Origin: Ehretia macrophylla
Lineage: Eukaryota > Streptophyta > Magnoliopsida > Boraginales > Ehretiaceae
Length of the DNA stretch: 64,000 bases
Assembly: GCA_037974665.1 (NCBI GenBank)
Contig: CM075780.1
Span: 3,320,501-3,384,500 of the forward strand
Direction: 5' to 3'
Shown here: positions 1 through 11,001 of the stretch, piece by piece
Layout: every line of letters starts with the position of its first letter
Position numbering within the stretch: position 1 is the first letter of the stretch
Notes under the pieces: generated by a model
What the model was told of the DNA's origin: nothing
The model's database searches: none
The model's input: only the letters and a program-made list of their open reading frames with translations
Program-made: the position numbers and the translations under genes

Positions 1-137
1 ATCACGTCTTGCGAGGATGCTGCGTTGTTGAAGCGGATGGGTTGTCGTTAAGCCCATTGGGCCTTTTGAATAGGCCATCTCTCTAGGCTGGGACTGTGAT
101 CCGTTAACACATATAGGAATTGTGCCCTCAACATGAA

Positions 138-256
138 GGGTGCGATCATACCAGCACTAATGCACCGGATCCCAACAGAACTCCGAAGTTAAGCTTGTTT
201 GGGCGAGACTAGTGCTAGGATGGGTGACCCCCTGGGAAGTCCACGTGTTGCACCCA
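138..256 (+). rRNA. 5S rRNA: 5S ribosomal RNA gene
   Basis: The 5S rRNA is transcribed by RNA polymerase III and becomes part of the large ribosomal subunit. This copy is 119 nt with T38A, G58T, C61T, G72C, A77G, T106A and C119A. Three changes fall in box A or the intermediate element, and the base at -1 is A instead of C. TATA-class leader. It is probably a weak or silent copy. Confidence 0.95.
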
Positions 257-540
257 CTTTTCAATTTTTTTCCCTGGTTAGGGTTGCCAAGATACATTAT
301 CCACCAAATCTCTATTACTGAATCCCACGGAACATTGGGCAAGACAACTTCGCTTCACGTAGAGGCTGGGCCCGCAAACCGTGGGCATAGCGTTTGTGAC
401 TGGGTCTTCGTCGCTCCGGTGCCCATAACTTTTGATCAGTAGGGAGTTACGCGGCACACAGCATACCGTTGCAAAGCTCTCTGAGAGCTCTACGATGGGG
501 GCAGCCAGCATGCTCGCTGTGTCCATTTTTGGAGCCGAAA

Positions 541-740
541 ATTGCATGTTTTCATATGTTTCAGGCCACTTTTCTTCTTTTGCTCTGTTCTTCCGTCCCG
601 GATCATACGTCTTGCAAGCATGCTGCGTTGTTGAAGCGGATAGGTTGTCGTTAAGCCCATTGGGCCTTTTGAATGGGCCATCTCTCTAGGCTGGGACTGT
701 GATCCTTTAACACATATAGGAATCGTGCCCTCAACATGAC
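541..740 (+). repeat. 5S spacer with 74-bp deletion
   Basis: The gene-to-gene distance here is 603 bp instead of 677. The segment from the T/C-rich tract to the GATATCACGTC motif is missing; the join lies at ACGTC (607-611), a pentamer present at both ends of the missing stretch in intact monomers. Confidence 0.85.
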
Positions 741-859
741 GGGTGCAATCATACCAGCACTAATGCACCGGATCCCAACAGAACTCCGAAGTTAAGCGTG
801 TTTGCACGAGAGTAGTACCAGGATGGGTAACCCCCTCGGAAGTCCTCGTGTTGCATCCC
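741..859 (+). rRNA. 5S rRNA: 5S ribosomal RNA gene
   Basis: 119 nt with G7A, T38A, C61T, G65C, G66A, T79C, G89A, G97C and C116T. T38A and C61T are shared with the copy at 138, so the two are close relatives. C116T still allows a G-U pair with G3. TATA class, C at -1. Confidence 0.95.
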
Positions 860-1417
860 CTTTTCAATTTTTTTTGCCCTGGTTGTGGTTGTCAAGATAC
901 TTTATCCACCAAATCTCTATTACTGAATCCTACCGAACATTGGGCAAGACAACTTCGCTTCACGTAGAGGCTGGGCCCGCAAACCGAGGGCGTAGTGTTT
1001 GTGACCTGGTCTCTGTCGCTCCGGTGCCCATAACTTTTGATCCGTAAAGAGTTACACGGTGCACAACAAACCGTTGCAAAGCTCTCTGAGAGCTCTACGA
1101 CGGGGGCAGATAGCTTGCTCGTTGTGCCCATTTTTGGAGCCCAAAATCGAACATTTTCATCAGTTTCAGTCCACTTTTCTTCTTTTGCTCCTTTTTTCCG
1201 TCTCGGATCGTACGTCGTGAACTGTTAAAAGGACGACAACCGGACTCGCGGGACATCAGAGGGCCCTACAACGTGTCGATATCACGTCTTGCAAGGATGC
1301 TGCGTTGTTGAAGATGATGGGTTGTCGTTAAGCCCATTGGGCCTTTTGAATGGGCCATCTCTCTAGGCTGGGACTGTGAACAGTTAACACATAAAGGAAT
1401 TGTGCCCTCAACGTGAC

Positions 1418-1536
1418 GGGTGCCATCATACCAGTACAAATGCACCGGATCATATCAGAACTCCGAAGTTAAGCGTGTTTAGGCGAGAGTAGTACTAGGA
1501 TGGGTGACCCCCTGGGAAGTCCTCGTGTTGCACCCC
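1418..1536 (+). rRNA. 5S rRNA: 5S ribosomal RNA gene
   Basis: 119 nt with G7C, C18T, T21A, C35A, C36T, C61T and G64A. First TAAA-class leader in the window. C61T links it to the two preceding copies. Confidence 0.95.
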
Positions 1537-2020
1537 ATTTTCAATTTTTTTTGCCTTGGTTAGGGTCGAGAAGCTACTTTATCCACCAAATCTCTATTAC
1601 TGAATCCCATGGAACGTTGGGCAAGACAACTTCGCTTCACGTAGAGGCTGGCCCCGCAAACCGAGGGCGTAAGGTTTGTGACCAGGTCTCCGTCGCTCCG
1701 GTGCCCATAACTTTTGATCCGCAAGGAGTTACGCGGTGCACATCATACAGTTGCAAAGCTATCTGAGAGCTCTACGATAGGGGCAGCCAGCTTGCTCGTT
1801 GTGCCCATTTTTGGAGCCCAAAATCGAACGTTTTCATCAGTTTCAGTGCACTTTTCAACATTTGCTCTGTTTTTCTGTCTCAGATCGTACGTCGTGAACT
1901 GTAAAAAGGACGACAACCTGATTCGCGGGACATCAGATGGCCCTACAACGTATCGATATCACGTCTTGCCAGGATGCTGCGTTGTTGAAGCGGATGGGTT
2001 GTCTTTGTGCCCATTGGGCC

Positions 2021-2549
2021 TTTTGCCAAGATACTTTATCCACCAAATCCCTATTACTGAATCCCACGAAACATTGGGCAAGAAAACTTCGCTTCACGTA
2101 GACGCCGGGCCTGCAAACCGAGGGCGTAGGGTTTGTGACCAAGTTTCTGTCGCTCCGGTGCCCATAACTTTTGATCCATAAATAGTTACGCGGTGCATAG
2201 CATACCGTTGCAAAGATCTCTGAGAGCTCTACGAAGGGGGCAGCCAACTTGCTCGATGTTCCCGTTTTTTAGACAAAAATCGAACGTTTTCATCAGTTTC
2301 AGGCCACTTTTTCTCTTTTGCTCTATTTTTTATCCCGGATCGTACGTCGTGAACTGTTAAAAGGACGACAACCTGACTCGCGGGACATCAGAGGGCCCTA
2401 CAACGTGTCGATATCACGTCTTGCAAGGATACTGCGTTGTTGAAGCGGATGGGTTGTCGTTAGGCCCATTGGGCCTTTTGAATGGGCCATCTCTCTAGGC
2501 TGGGACTATGAACCGTTAACCCATATAGGAATTTTTCCATCAACATGAC
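2021..2549 (+). repeat. 5S monomer without a gene
   Basis: The upstream spacer motif GGGCCTTTTG runs straight into CCAAGATAC, which normally lies about 160 bp downstream of a 5S gene start. About 222 bp, including leader, complete gene and terminators, are absent, so only spacer remains. The junction shares TTG. The bases at 2105-2109 (CCGGG) are the paralogous empty site of the LTR insertion at 6178. Confidence 0.9.
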
Positions 2550-2668
2550 GGGTGCGATCATACTAGCACTAAAGCACCGGATTCCATCAGAATTCTGAAG
2601 TTAAGCGTGCTTAGGCGAGAGTAGTACTAGGATGAGTGACCCCCTGGGAAGTCCTGGTGTTGCACCCC
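2550..2668 (+). rRNA. 5S rRNA: 5S ribosomal RNA gene
   Basis: 119 nt with C15T, T24A, C34T, C44T, C47T, G64A, G86A and C107G. Six of these are shared with its duplicate at 10206. Leader CCATATAGG (TATA class). Confidence 0.95.
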
Positions 2669-3226
2669 CTTTTCAATTTTTTTTGCCCTGGTTAGGGTTG
2701 CCAAGATACTTTATCCACCAAATCTCTATTACTGAATCCCACGGAACATTTGGCAAGACAGCTTCGTTTCACGTAGAGGCTGGGCCCGCAAACCGAGGGC
2801 GTAGGGTTTGTGACCAGGTCTTCATTGCTCCGGTGACTAAAACTTTTGATCCATAAGGAGTTACGCGGCGCACAGCATACCGGTGCAAAGCTCTCTGAGA
2901 GCTCTACCACAAGGGCAGCCAGCTTGCTCGCTTTGCCCTTTTTTTTAGCCCAAAATCAAACATTTTCATCAGTTTTAGGCCACTTTTCTTCTTTTTCTCT
3001 GTTTTTCAGTCCCGGATCGTACGTCATGAACTGTTAAAAGGACGACAACCTGACTCGCGGGACATCAGAGGGCCTTACAACGTGTCGATATCACGTCTTA
3101 AGAGGATGCTGCATTGTTAAAGCGGATGGGTTGTTGTTAAGCCCATTGGGCCTTTTGAATGGGCCATCTCTCTAGGCTTGGATTGTGAACAGTTAACACA
3201 TAAAGGAATTTTGCCTTCAACATGAC

Positions 3227-3345
3227 GGGTGTGATCATATCAGCACTAATGCACCGGATCCCATCAGAACTACAAAGTTAAGCGTGCTTGGGCGAGAGTA
3301 GTACTAGGATGGGTGACCCCCTGCGAAGTCCTCGTGTTGCACCCC
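3227..3345 (+). rRNA. 5S rRNA: 5S ribosomal RNA gene
   Basis: 119 nt with C6T, C14T, C46A, G48A and G98C; its duplicate is at 10883. TAAA class. Internal promoter essentially intact. Confidence 0.96.
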
Positions 3346-3903
3346 CTTTTCAATTTTTTTTCCCCTGGTTAGGGTTGCCAAGATACTTTATCCACCAAAT
3401 CTCTATTACTGAATCCCATGGAACATTGGGCAAGACAACTTCGCTTTACGTAGAGGCTAGGCCCGAAAACTAAGGGCGTAGGGTTTGTGACTAGGTCTCC
3501 GTTGCTCCGGTGCCTATAACTTTTGATCGGTAAGGAGTTACGCAGCGCACATCATACCGTTGCAAAGCTCTCTGAGAGCTCTACGACGAGGGCAGCCAGC
3601 TTGCTCGCTGTGCCCGTTTTTGGAGCCCAAAATCGAACGTTTTCATCACTTTCACGACACTTTTCTTCTTTTGCGATGTTTTTACATCCCGGATCATACG
3701 TCGTGAACTATTAAACGGACGACAACCTGACTCACGGGACATCAGAGTGCCCTACAACGTGTCGATATCACGTCTTGCAAGGATGTTGCGTTGTTGAAGC
3801 GGATGGGTTATCGTTAAGCCCATTGGGCCTTTTGAATGGGCCATCTCTCTAGGCTGGGACTGTGAATAGTTAACACATAAAGGAATTGTGCCCTCAACAT
3901 GAC

Positions 3904-4022
3904 GGGTGTGATCATACCAGCACTAATGCATCGGATCCCATCAGAACTCCGAAGTTAAGCGTGCTTGGGCGAGAGTAGTACTAGGATGGGTGACCCTCTG
4001 GGAAGTCCTCGTGTTAAACCCC
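3904..4022 (+). rRNA. 5S rRNA: 5S ribosomal RNA gene, 3' stem changed
   Basis: 119 nt with C6T, C28T, C94T, G113A and C114A. The 3' end reads TTAAACCCC, which costs pairs in the terminal stem. The 119 nt are identical to the copy at 11560. TAAA class. Confidence 0.95.
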
Positions 4023-4579
4023 CTTTTCAATTTTTTTTGCCCTGGTTAGGGTTGCCAAGATACTTTATCCACAAATCTCTATTACTGAATCCCACGGAAC
4101 ATTGGGCAAGACAACTTCGCTTCACGAAGAGGCTGGGCCCGCAAACCAAGGGCGTAGGTTTTGTGACCAGGTCTCCGTCGCTCCGGTGCCCATAACTTTT
4201 GATCTGTAAAGAGTTACGCGGTGCACAGCATACCGTTACAAAGCTCTCTGAGAGCTCTACGACGGGGGTAGCCAGCTTGCTAGCTGTGCCCATTTTTGGA
4301 GCCCAAAATCGAACGTTTTCATATGTTTCAGGCCACTTTTCTACTTTTGCTCTATTTTTTTGTCCCGGATCGTACGTCGTGAACTGTTAAAAGGACGACA
4401 ACCTAACTCGCGGGACATCAGAGGGCCCTACAACGTGTCGATGTCACGTCTTGCGAGGATGCTGCGATGTTGAAGTGGATGGGTTGTCATTAAGCCCATT
4501 GGGCCTTTACAATGGGCCATCTCTCTAGGCTGGGACTGTGAACCGTAAACACATATAGGAATTGTGCCATCAACATGAC

Positions 4580-4698
4580 GGGTGCGATCATACCAGCGCT
4601 AATGCAACGGATCCTATCAGAATTCCGAAGTTAAGCGTGCCTGGGCGAGAGTAGTACTAGGATGGGTGACCCCCTGGGAAGTCCTCGTGTTGCACCTC
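4580..4698 (+). rRNA. 5S rRNA: 5S ribosomal RNA gene
   Basis: 119 nt with A19G, C28A, C36T, C44T, T62C and C118T. TATA class. The high-identity duplication ends just before this gene. Confidence 0.96.
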
Positions 4699-5254
4699 CT
4701 TTTCAATATTTTTTGCCCTGGTTAGGGTTGCCAAGATACTTTATCCACCAAATCTCTATTACTGAATCCCACGGAGCATTGGGCAAGACAACTTCGCTTC
4801 ACTTAGAGGCTGGGCCCGCAAATCGAGGGCGTAGGGTTTGTGACCAGGTATCCGTCGCTCAAGTGCCCATAACTTTTGATCCGTGATTGTTACGCGGCAG
4901 ACAACAGACCGTTGCAAAGATCTCTGAGAGCTCTACGACGGGGGAAGCCAGCTTGCTCGCTGTGCCCATTTTTGGAGCTCAAAATTGAACGTTTTTATCA
5001 GTTTCAGCCCACTTTTCTACTTTTGCTCTATTTTTCCATCCCAGATCGTATGTCGTGAACTGTTAAAAGGACGACAACCTGACTCGCGGGACATCAGAGG
5101 GCCCTACAACGTGTCGATATCACGTCTTGCTAGGATGCTGCGTTGTTGAAGCGGATGGGTTGTCGTTAATCCCATTGGGCCTTTTGAATGGGCCATCTCT
5201 CTAGGCTGGATTGTGAAGAGTTAACACATAAAGGAATTGCGCCCTCAACTTGAC

Positions 5255-5373
5255 GTGTGCAATCATACCAGCACTAATGCACCGGATCCCATCAGAACTT
5301 CGAAGTTAAGCGCGCTTGGGCGAGAGTAGTACTAGGATGGGTAATCCCCTGGGAAGTCCTCGTGTTGCACCCC
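5255..5373 (+). rRNA. 5S rRNA: 5S ribosomal RNA gene
   Basis: 119 nt with G2T, G7A, C46T, T59C, G89A and C91T. G2T opens the terminal stem. TAAA class; the GC near -14 reads GC-GCCC. A short spacer duplication (GAGGGCAAACAGAGGG) lies near 5500. Confidence 0.95.
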
Positions 5374-5942
5374 CTTTTCAATTTTTTTTGCCCAAGTTAG
5401 GGTTGTCAAGATACTTTATCCACCAAATCTCTATTACTGAATCTCACGGAACATTGGGCAAGACAACTTCGCTTCACGTAGACGCTGGGCCCACAAACCG
5501 AGGGCAAACAGAGGGTGTAGGGTTTCTGACCAGGTTTCCGTCGCTCTGGTGCCCATAACTTTTGATCCGTAAAGAGTTACGCGGTGCACAGCATACCGTT
5601 GCAAAGCTCTCTGACAGCTCTAAGACAGGGGTGCCCACCTTGCTCGCTTTGCCCGTTTTTGGAGACCAAAATCGAAAGTTTTCATCAGTTTCAAGCCACT
5701 TTTCTTCTTTTGCTCTGTTTTTCCGACCCGGATCATACGTCGTGAACTGTTAAAAGGACGATAACCTGACTCGTGGGACATCAGAGGGCCCTATAACGTG
5801 TTGATATCACGTCTTGCGCGGATGCTTCATTGTTGAAGTGGATGGGTTGTCGTTAAGCCCATTGGGCCTTTTGAATGGGCCATCTCTCTAGGCTGGGACT
5901 GTGAACAGTTAACACATAAAGGAATTGTGCCCTCAACATGAC

Positions 5943-6061
5943 GGGTGCGATCATACCAGCACTAATGCACCGGATCCCATCAGAACTCTGAAGTTATGCG
6001 TGCTTGGGTGAGAGTAGTACTAGGATGGGTGACCCCATGGGAAGTCCTCGTGTTGCACCCC
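5943..6061 (+). rRNA. 5S rRNA: 5S ribosomal RNA gene
   Basis: 119 nt with C47T, A55T, C67T and C95A. TAAA class. Its own downstream spacer is broken at 6178 by the LTR insertion, 116 bp past the gene end, so terminators and gene are untouched. Confidence 0.96.
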
Positions 6062-6172
6062 CTTTCCAATTTTTTTTGCCCTGGTTAGGGTTGCCAAGAT
6101 ACTTTATCCACCAAATCCCTATTACTGAATCCCACGAAACATTGGGCAAGAAAACTTCGCTTCACGTAGAGG

Positions 6173-6177
6173 CCGGG
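6173..6177 (+). repeat. Target-site duplication, left
   Basis: CCGGG directly before the element's TGTCACGCCC end; repeated at 9760-9764. The empty site at 2105-2109 carries it once. Confidence 0.92.
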
Positions 6178-8114
6178 TGTCACGCCCCAACCCGGCCTAT
6201 AAAGGTTAGACTAGGGTGTGATCTAAGCATTCAAGTCCTTTCGCATTCTTAATCATTCTAGGTGGTTTAACACTTAACGTTTTATTCTAGACTCCAAATT
6301 TTTCCAGAAATCCGGCAGCATAACGGCTGTAATTGGGCTCTTTGTTTTGACCTAAATTTTCTAACAGCCTCAGAACTTTCAATTCAAGTTCATTCCCGAC
6401 TAGAATTTTACTATTTAATCATCAATTGAATTGCTTATTGGTTATTTCGACGTCCCGTTTGATTTATAACCTAGCATGATACTATGTCTCGTTTATCCAT
6501 TTATCCCCGTTTCAAAATATACCTAGTGATCATAGCTTATTAGCGAGTACCTGTTGAGATTGGATAAGTTCATTTGCCTATTCCTTAACTAAGCATCATA
6601 ACCTATGATAGATACTAGTGATAATAAAAGCAAAAACGATCATAGTATGTCTAGTATCAGTATACTTAATATAAGTACAAACCAAAATTAGACCCCGAAT
6701 TACAACGGGGGTCTTTTACATTAGCAACAACAAGCAACATAAGATAAATAGTCTTCAAGCAGCACAAAATACACAAGTAGTCACGTTCATGCAAAACAAC
6801 AATAACAGGCAATCACTCCAGGGGTTCATCATTAGGTACATTATCCTCATGTTCCTGTACCTGTTCTTCTTCACCTGAAATGATAAAAGAGGGTGAGTCC
6901 TTATGAACTCAGCGAGGGGGAAACGAGAATTAAGTTTGAAACTCATTTTCCGGTTAAACTTATGAAAATCCCTTTTTCAAACATGAATACAACCGAAGTA
7001 CAAGTACAGAAATACAAATACAGAAACAGGAATACCAGTCTTTCCTCCCCGAGGTTCTCTAGGATCCAAGCGGGAGTACTTATACATATATTGAAAGGAT
7101 ACGGTGAGCTTTTGCTCTCAGATCAGATCCAGGATCAATTGTTGCGGCCGACTTCAAATCATCCCCCAAACACACCAAGTGGGTGTACTCCGGATGTACC
7201 CCAAAATCCTACGACCCAACTCTCCGAGGAAGTCTAGCCCCCAAGCGAGAGAGGGAATGGGACCATGGTGGTCACGGTATCACCGGCAAGCCCGATGCCG
7301 CCCGGCGTACGTGATCACTACCATGCCAACAGGAAAGGTTGCAACCTTGTATGCAATGCACATTTATGACAGGTAATATATATCACAGAAGGAGGACAAC
7401 AAAGTAGGTCGCCTCCGGAGAGTCATAAGATTGCACATTGACAGATAAACAAGCAGGGCACGATAAGACAGGAATTTTCACTTGAAAGGCATATAGAGTT
7501 ATATGGAAATTAAACGGGCAGCCATGTAACACATGTAAAACAGGCCATATAACTCATTAAGAAGCTCACGGGATCAAGTGATAAGTTTATGCAACAGGCG
7601 TGGATATCAAAGGGGTTTGGGTGCAAGAAAAGCTTATTTGTCAACATGCAATGGCCTACTCACATTTGGAACTATAAAACATTTTACGGGCAGCCCACGC
7701 AACGTACATTTTCCACACAATAACCCCCGGTTAACAATTAACAAGAGTACCTAGTCATTAGGGTTCGCTTTTCATGCAAAATCGTGCGATCAAAACCCTA
7801 AATCAACTCAATCATCATTCCAAAGTCATGCATCGTCTCATTCAACATCCTCAACATTCAATACAGTCCACACAATATTCCAATACTACCATTCCAAGTA
7901 ATTAGTACCACAAAAGAGGTTCAACAAGTTTTTCCCAAGCACATAGTCAATTGAAACCCTAACTGCAATAAGCTGTTTTATCACAATCAACTGGGCAGGC
8001 AATTGAACTCCAAATTCAGTGAATAATATATCAAATTAAATCTTAAGAAGTTAACTAAAATCAGAAACAAACCTTGCCTTAATTGGAGTTCTGGATCGTT
8101 AGTTATAGCCAAAA

Positions 8115-8534
8115 TGGTGGAACTGCTCAAAACTGTCCAGATTTGCCTATCCTTCGATATTGCATGATTTTGAGGTCCTTAGGTTCATTTTTAGCCTAAG
8201 CCTATTTCTGGCAAAAATATCCACAACTCAAAAATCTAGCAGTACAAAAATTTTCACGCATTTTGGATGTCGTTTGCTATGTCAAAATCATCTCGTTCCA
8301 CACGGGCAGTAAATCTGCCAAACTGCTTCCTTTTTCTCGAAACTTTCCAGATTTAGCTATATTACGTGATTTTGCCATTTTGAGGGCCTTAGAGCCAAAA
8401 TTTGACTTTGCTTATTTCTGCGAAAAGTGTTCAAAATTGGCCAAACTAGTCACCTAGGGATTTTCACGCAATTTCAACATCATTTGCTTAACCAAAAATT
8501 GCCTCGAACAGACGGGTCAGAAGCAGTCTCAAAT
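8115..8534. repeat. Degenerate 210-bp tandem duplication in the LTR
   Basis: CCAGATTT recurs at 8137 and 8347, TTTTCACGCA at 8251 and 8461, and ACGGG(T)CAG at 8302 and 8512. All are 210 bp apart, with diverged sequence between. I see two copies, not three. Confidence 0.85.
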
Positions 8535-9017
8535 TTTGACTTTGTCTAGTATCATTTTCAAGCCAAGTTATTGCCATGCATGGTTGTTTAAACTCATGAA
8601 CGACCACATAGCTCAAGCACAGAAGCAAATACACACATTCATGGTCATGCATGTGAAGTTTTAAAGAGTTTTCCAAAAGTTTTGAACCCTCACCTTATCA
8701 AAACAAACAGGTAGATGCAGAATGTTCTTGAAAATGCACCAATGAAGCTTCTTTCTTGCTTTGGCCGAGAGAGAGAGCTTGTTTTCCTTTAATTCCCAAC
8801 TGAGTTAGCAAGTGAGGAGGGTGTGCATGTGGTTGTAACCAAAAGAAATGGAAGAAATCTTAGCAAAGCATACCTAAGACCGAAATGGACAGATTTGTGA
8901 GCTTGTATGAGTTCTTCTTGCTTCTAGTTGCTTGGCCGAATTTCTTTTGCTTGTGGCTTGCTTGGCTGACTATGATATAATGAAGAGAAGCTATAGAAGT
9001 GGTAATGTGCAGCTAAA

Positions 9018-9080
9018 GTCGAGAGAAGAGAGAAATGAGAGGAAGAGAGAGAGAACCGAAAAAGAAATGAAGAAAGACAA
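9018..9080 (-). other. Purine-rich tract (CT-rich on the minus strand)
   Basis: A run of GAGA and GAAA on the plus strand. Read on the minus strand it is a CT-rich stretch like plant leader or initiator sequences, which supports minus orientation of the LTR. No transcript evidence is available. Confidence 0.4.
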
Positions 9081-9548
9081 CAAATGAAGGCCTTGCAATT
9101 TTTTTGAGGTTGTGGTCGGTCCTTGGGCAGTCCAAATTCTGCATTCTTGTCTTCAATATGCTATTTTCAAATTGCTAGGATGGGCATGCAAAAGCTGGTC
9201 GGGTATGGTGAGGAAATGAGAGGAATTGAGCAATTATTTTAATGCCTTATGTCATTTTTTGTCTTTGCATGCATAGAATAAAATATGTTGCTAAATTTTC
9301 TTGCTCAAGAACAAGACATGGCCGGCTATTGCATGTGCCAATTCTGAATTTTGTGTCTTCTTTTGAGTCTTATTTTATTGTATTTTGGAAGTGCAAAAAA
9401 AAAGAATAAAGCAAAAAGAATAAAGAATGTTTTGTTTTTGGTGCATTTTTGTCTTCTAGTGAAATGAATTTGGATTATTATATTGTTAGTGGATTTTGTA
9501 GGATTGTTTAATAGTCTAGTGCTTCGTGTAAGATGCTTTCTTAATTAG

Positions 9549-9740
9549 CGTGAAGACACGCTTTCCTAAGTTTAGGGCACGCACTTCGAGGTAGGACACG
9601 AACTACGAGACGAACGCACGTTTTTCAAGTAAACGCACGTAACCCTATATGAATGCACGTAAACCAATGCAAGGCACGTAATCCAAGGTCGGTCATATAA
9701 TTAAGGGTCTGTGGCACGCAAATCGAGGTAAGGCACATTA
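9549..9740 (-). promoter_or_regulatory. Cluster of CACG/ACGTG motifs in the LTR
   Basis: About eight copies of GCACG, ACACG or GCACGTAA occur every 15-40 bases, followed by one GCACATTA. In minus orientation they lie just inside the LTR start (U3). ACGTG is the core of plant G-box/ABRE sites bound by bZIP and bHLH factors; regulatory use here is inferred. Confidence 0.4.
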
Positions 9741-9759
9741 TTCGGGGTCGGGCCTCACA

Positions 9760-9764
9760 CCGGG
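9760..9764 (+). repeat. Target-site duplication, right
   Basis: CCGGG directly after the element's CA end. The following CCTGCAAACCGAGG continues the interrupted spacer exactly as at 2110. Confidence 0.92.
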
Positions 9765-10205
9765 CCTGCAAACCGAGGGCGTAGGGTTTGTGACCAGGTT
9801 TCCGTCCCTCCGGTGCCCATAACTTTTGATCCATAAAGAGTTACGCGGTGCACAGCATACCGTTGCAAAGCTCTCTGAGAGCTCTACGAAGGGGGTAGCC
9901 AACTTGCTCGATGTGCCCGTTTTTTAGACCAAAATCGAACGTTTTCATCAGTTTCAGGCCACTTTTTCTCTTCTGCACTATTTTTTCATCCCGGATCGTA
10001 CGTCGTGAACTGTTAAAAGGACGAAAACCTGACTCGCGGGACATCAGAGGGCCCTACAACGTGTCGATATCACGTCTTGCAAGGATACTGCGTTGTTGAA
10101 GCGGATGGGTTGTCGTTAGGCCCATTGGGCCTTTTGAATGGGCCATCTCTCTAGGCTGGGACTATGAACCGTTAACCCATATAGGAATTGTTCCGTCAAC
10201 ATGAC

Positions 10206-10324
10206 GGGTGCGATCATACCAGCACTAATGCACCGGATTCCATCAGAATTCTGAAGTTAAGCGTGCTTAGGCGAGAGTAGTACTAGGATGAGTGACCCCA
10301 TGGGAAGTCCTGGTGTTGCACCCC
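10206..10324 (+). rRNA. 5S rRNA: 5S ribosomal RNA gene
   Basis: 119 nt with C34T, C44T, C47T, G64A, G86A, C95A and C107G; duplicate of 2550. TATA class. First gene after the LTR insertion. Confidence 0.95.
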
Positions 10325-10882
10325 CTTTTCAATTTTTTTTGCCCTGGTTAGGGTTGCCAAGATACTTTATCCACCAAATCTCTATTACTGAATCCCACGG
10401 AACATTTGGCAAGACAACTTCGTTTCACGTAGAGGCTGGGACCGCAAACCGAGGGCGTAGGGTTTGTGACCAGGTCTTCATTGCTCCGGTGCCCAAAACT
10501 TTTGATCCATAAGGAGTTACGCGGCGCACAGCATACCGGTGCAAAGCTCTCTGAGAGCTCTACGACAAGGGCAGCCAGCTTGCTCGCTTTGCCCCTTTTT
10601 TTAGCCCAAAATCAAACATTTTCATCAGTTTGAGGCCACATTTCGTCTTTTGCTCTGTTTTTCAGTCCCGGATCGTACGTCATGAACTGTTAAAAGGACG
10701 ACAACCTGACTCGCGGGACATCAGAGGGCCTTACAACGTGTCGATATCACGTCTTAAGAGGATGCTGCTTTGTTAAAGTGGATGGGTTGTTGTTAAGCCC
10801 ATTGGGCCTTTTGAATGGGCCATCTCTCTAGGCTTGGACTATGAACAGTTAACACATAAAGGAATTGTGCCTTCAACATGAC

Positions 10883-11001
10883 GGGTGTGATCATATCAGC
10901 ACTAATGCACTGGATCCCATCAGAACTACGAAGTTAAGCGTGCTTGGGCGAGAGTAGTACTAGGATGGGTGACCCCCTGCGAAGTCCTCGTGTTGCACCC
11001 C
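10883..11001 (+). rRNA. 5S rRNA: 5S ribosomal RNA gene
   Basis: 119 nt with C6T, C14T, C29T, C46A and G98C; duplicate of 3227. TAAA class. Confidence 0.96.

Larger units (their letters stand above)
2026..4570 (+). repeat. Six-monomer duplication, copy 1
   Basis: This stretch matches 6094-6177 joined to 9760-12226, base for base apart from scattered changes. The offset is 4068 bp before the insertion site and 7656 bp after it. Gene variants are shared pairwise: 2550/10206, 3227/10883 and 3904/11560. Similarity falls off after about 4570. Confidence 0.9.
6178..9759 (-). mobile_element. Solo LTR (probable Ty3/gypsy type), 3.58 kb
   Basis: The insertion begins TGTCACGCCC and ends GGGCCTCACA, so it has TG...CA termini with an imperfect inverted repeat. 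It is flanked by a perfect 5-bp duplication, as retroviral-type integrases make. I see no internal copy of either end, no tRNA primer-binding site next to an LTR end, and no gag, protease, reverse transcriptase, RNase H or integrase motif in any frame. That fits a solo LTR left by recombination between the two LTRs of a complete element. Length and end sequences resemble long LTRs of plant Ty3/gypsy (Tekay-like) elements; this is recollection, not a search. Orientation is inferred as minus because the start TGTGAGGCCC and a CT-rich leader read that way. A non-autonomous LTR element is the alternative. Confidence 0.8.

Noticed and set aside
3288-3473. Repeating open frames of 60-150 codons, many reading MGESSTRMGDPLG, on both strands
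   Set aside because: They start inside the 5S gene and run through the spacer, recur every 677 bp and are broken by small indels in many copies. Opposite-strand frames overlap the same DNA. They are not proteins.
6890-6930. Plus-strand GGGTGAGTCC...ACTCAGCGAG motif as a gene or promoter signal
   Set aside because: It looks like sequence common in long plant LTRs, but I cannot link it to a function.
6893-7237. 114-codon open frame in the LTR, with a 90-codon frame overlapping it
   Set aside because: No recognizable domain, no similarity in layout to gag or pol, and overlapping frames with low-complexity starts; expected by chance in 3.6 kb.
8692-8700. Splice-donor-like AAG/GTGAGG on the minus strand of the LTR
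   Set aside because: A single short motif with no matching acceptor or transcript; too weak to annotate.
6178-9759. Complete retrotransposon with internal coding region
   Set aside because: No second copy of the ends, no primer-binding site or polypurine tract next to an LTR border, and no polyprotein motifs.
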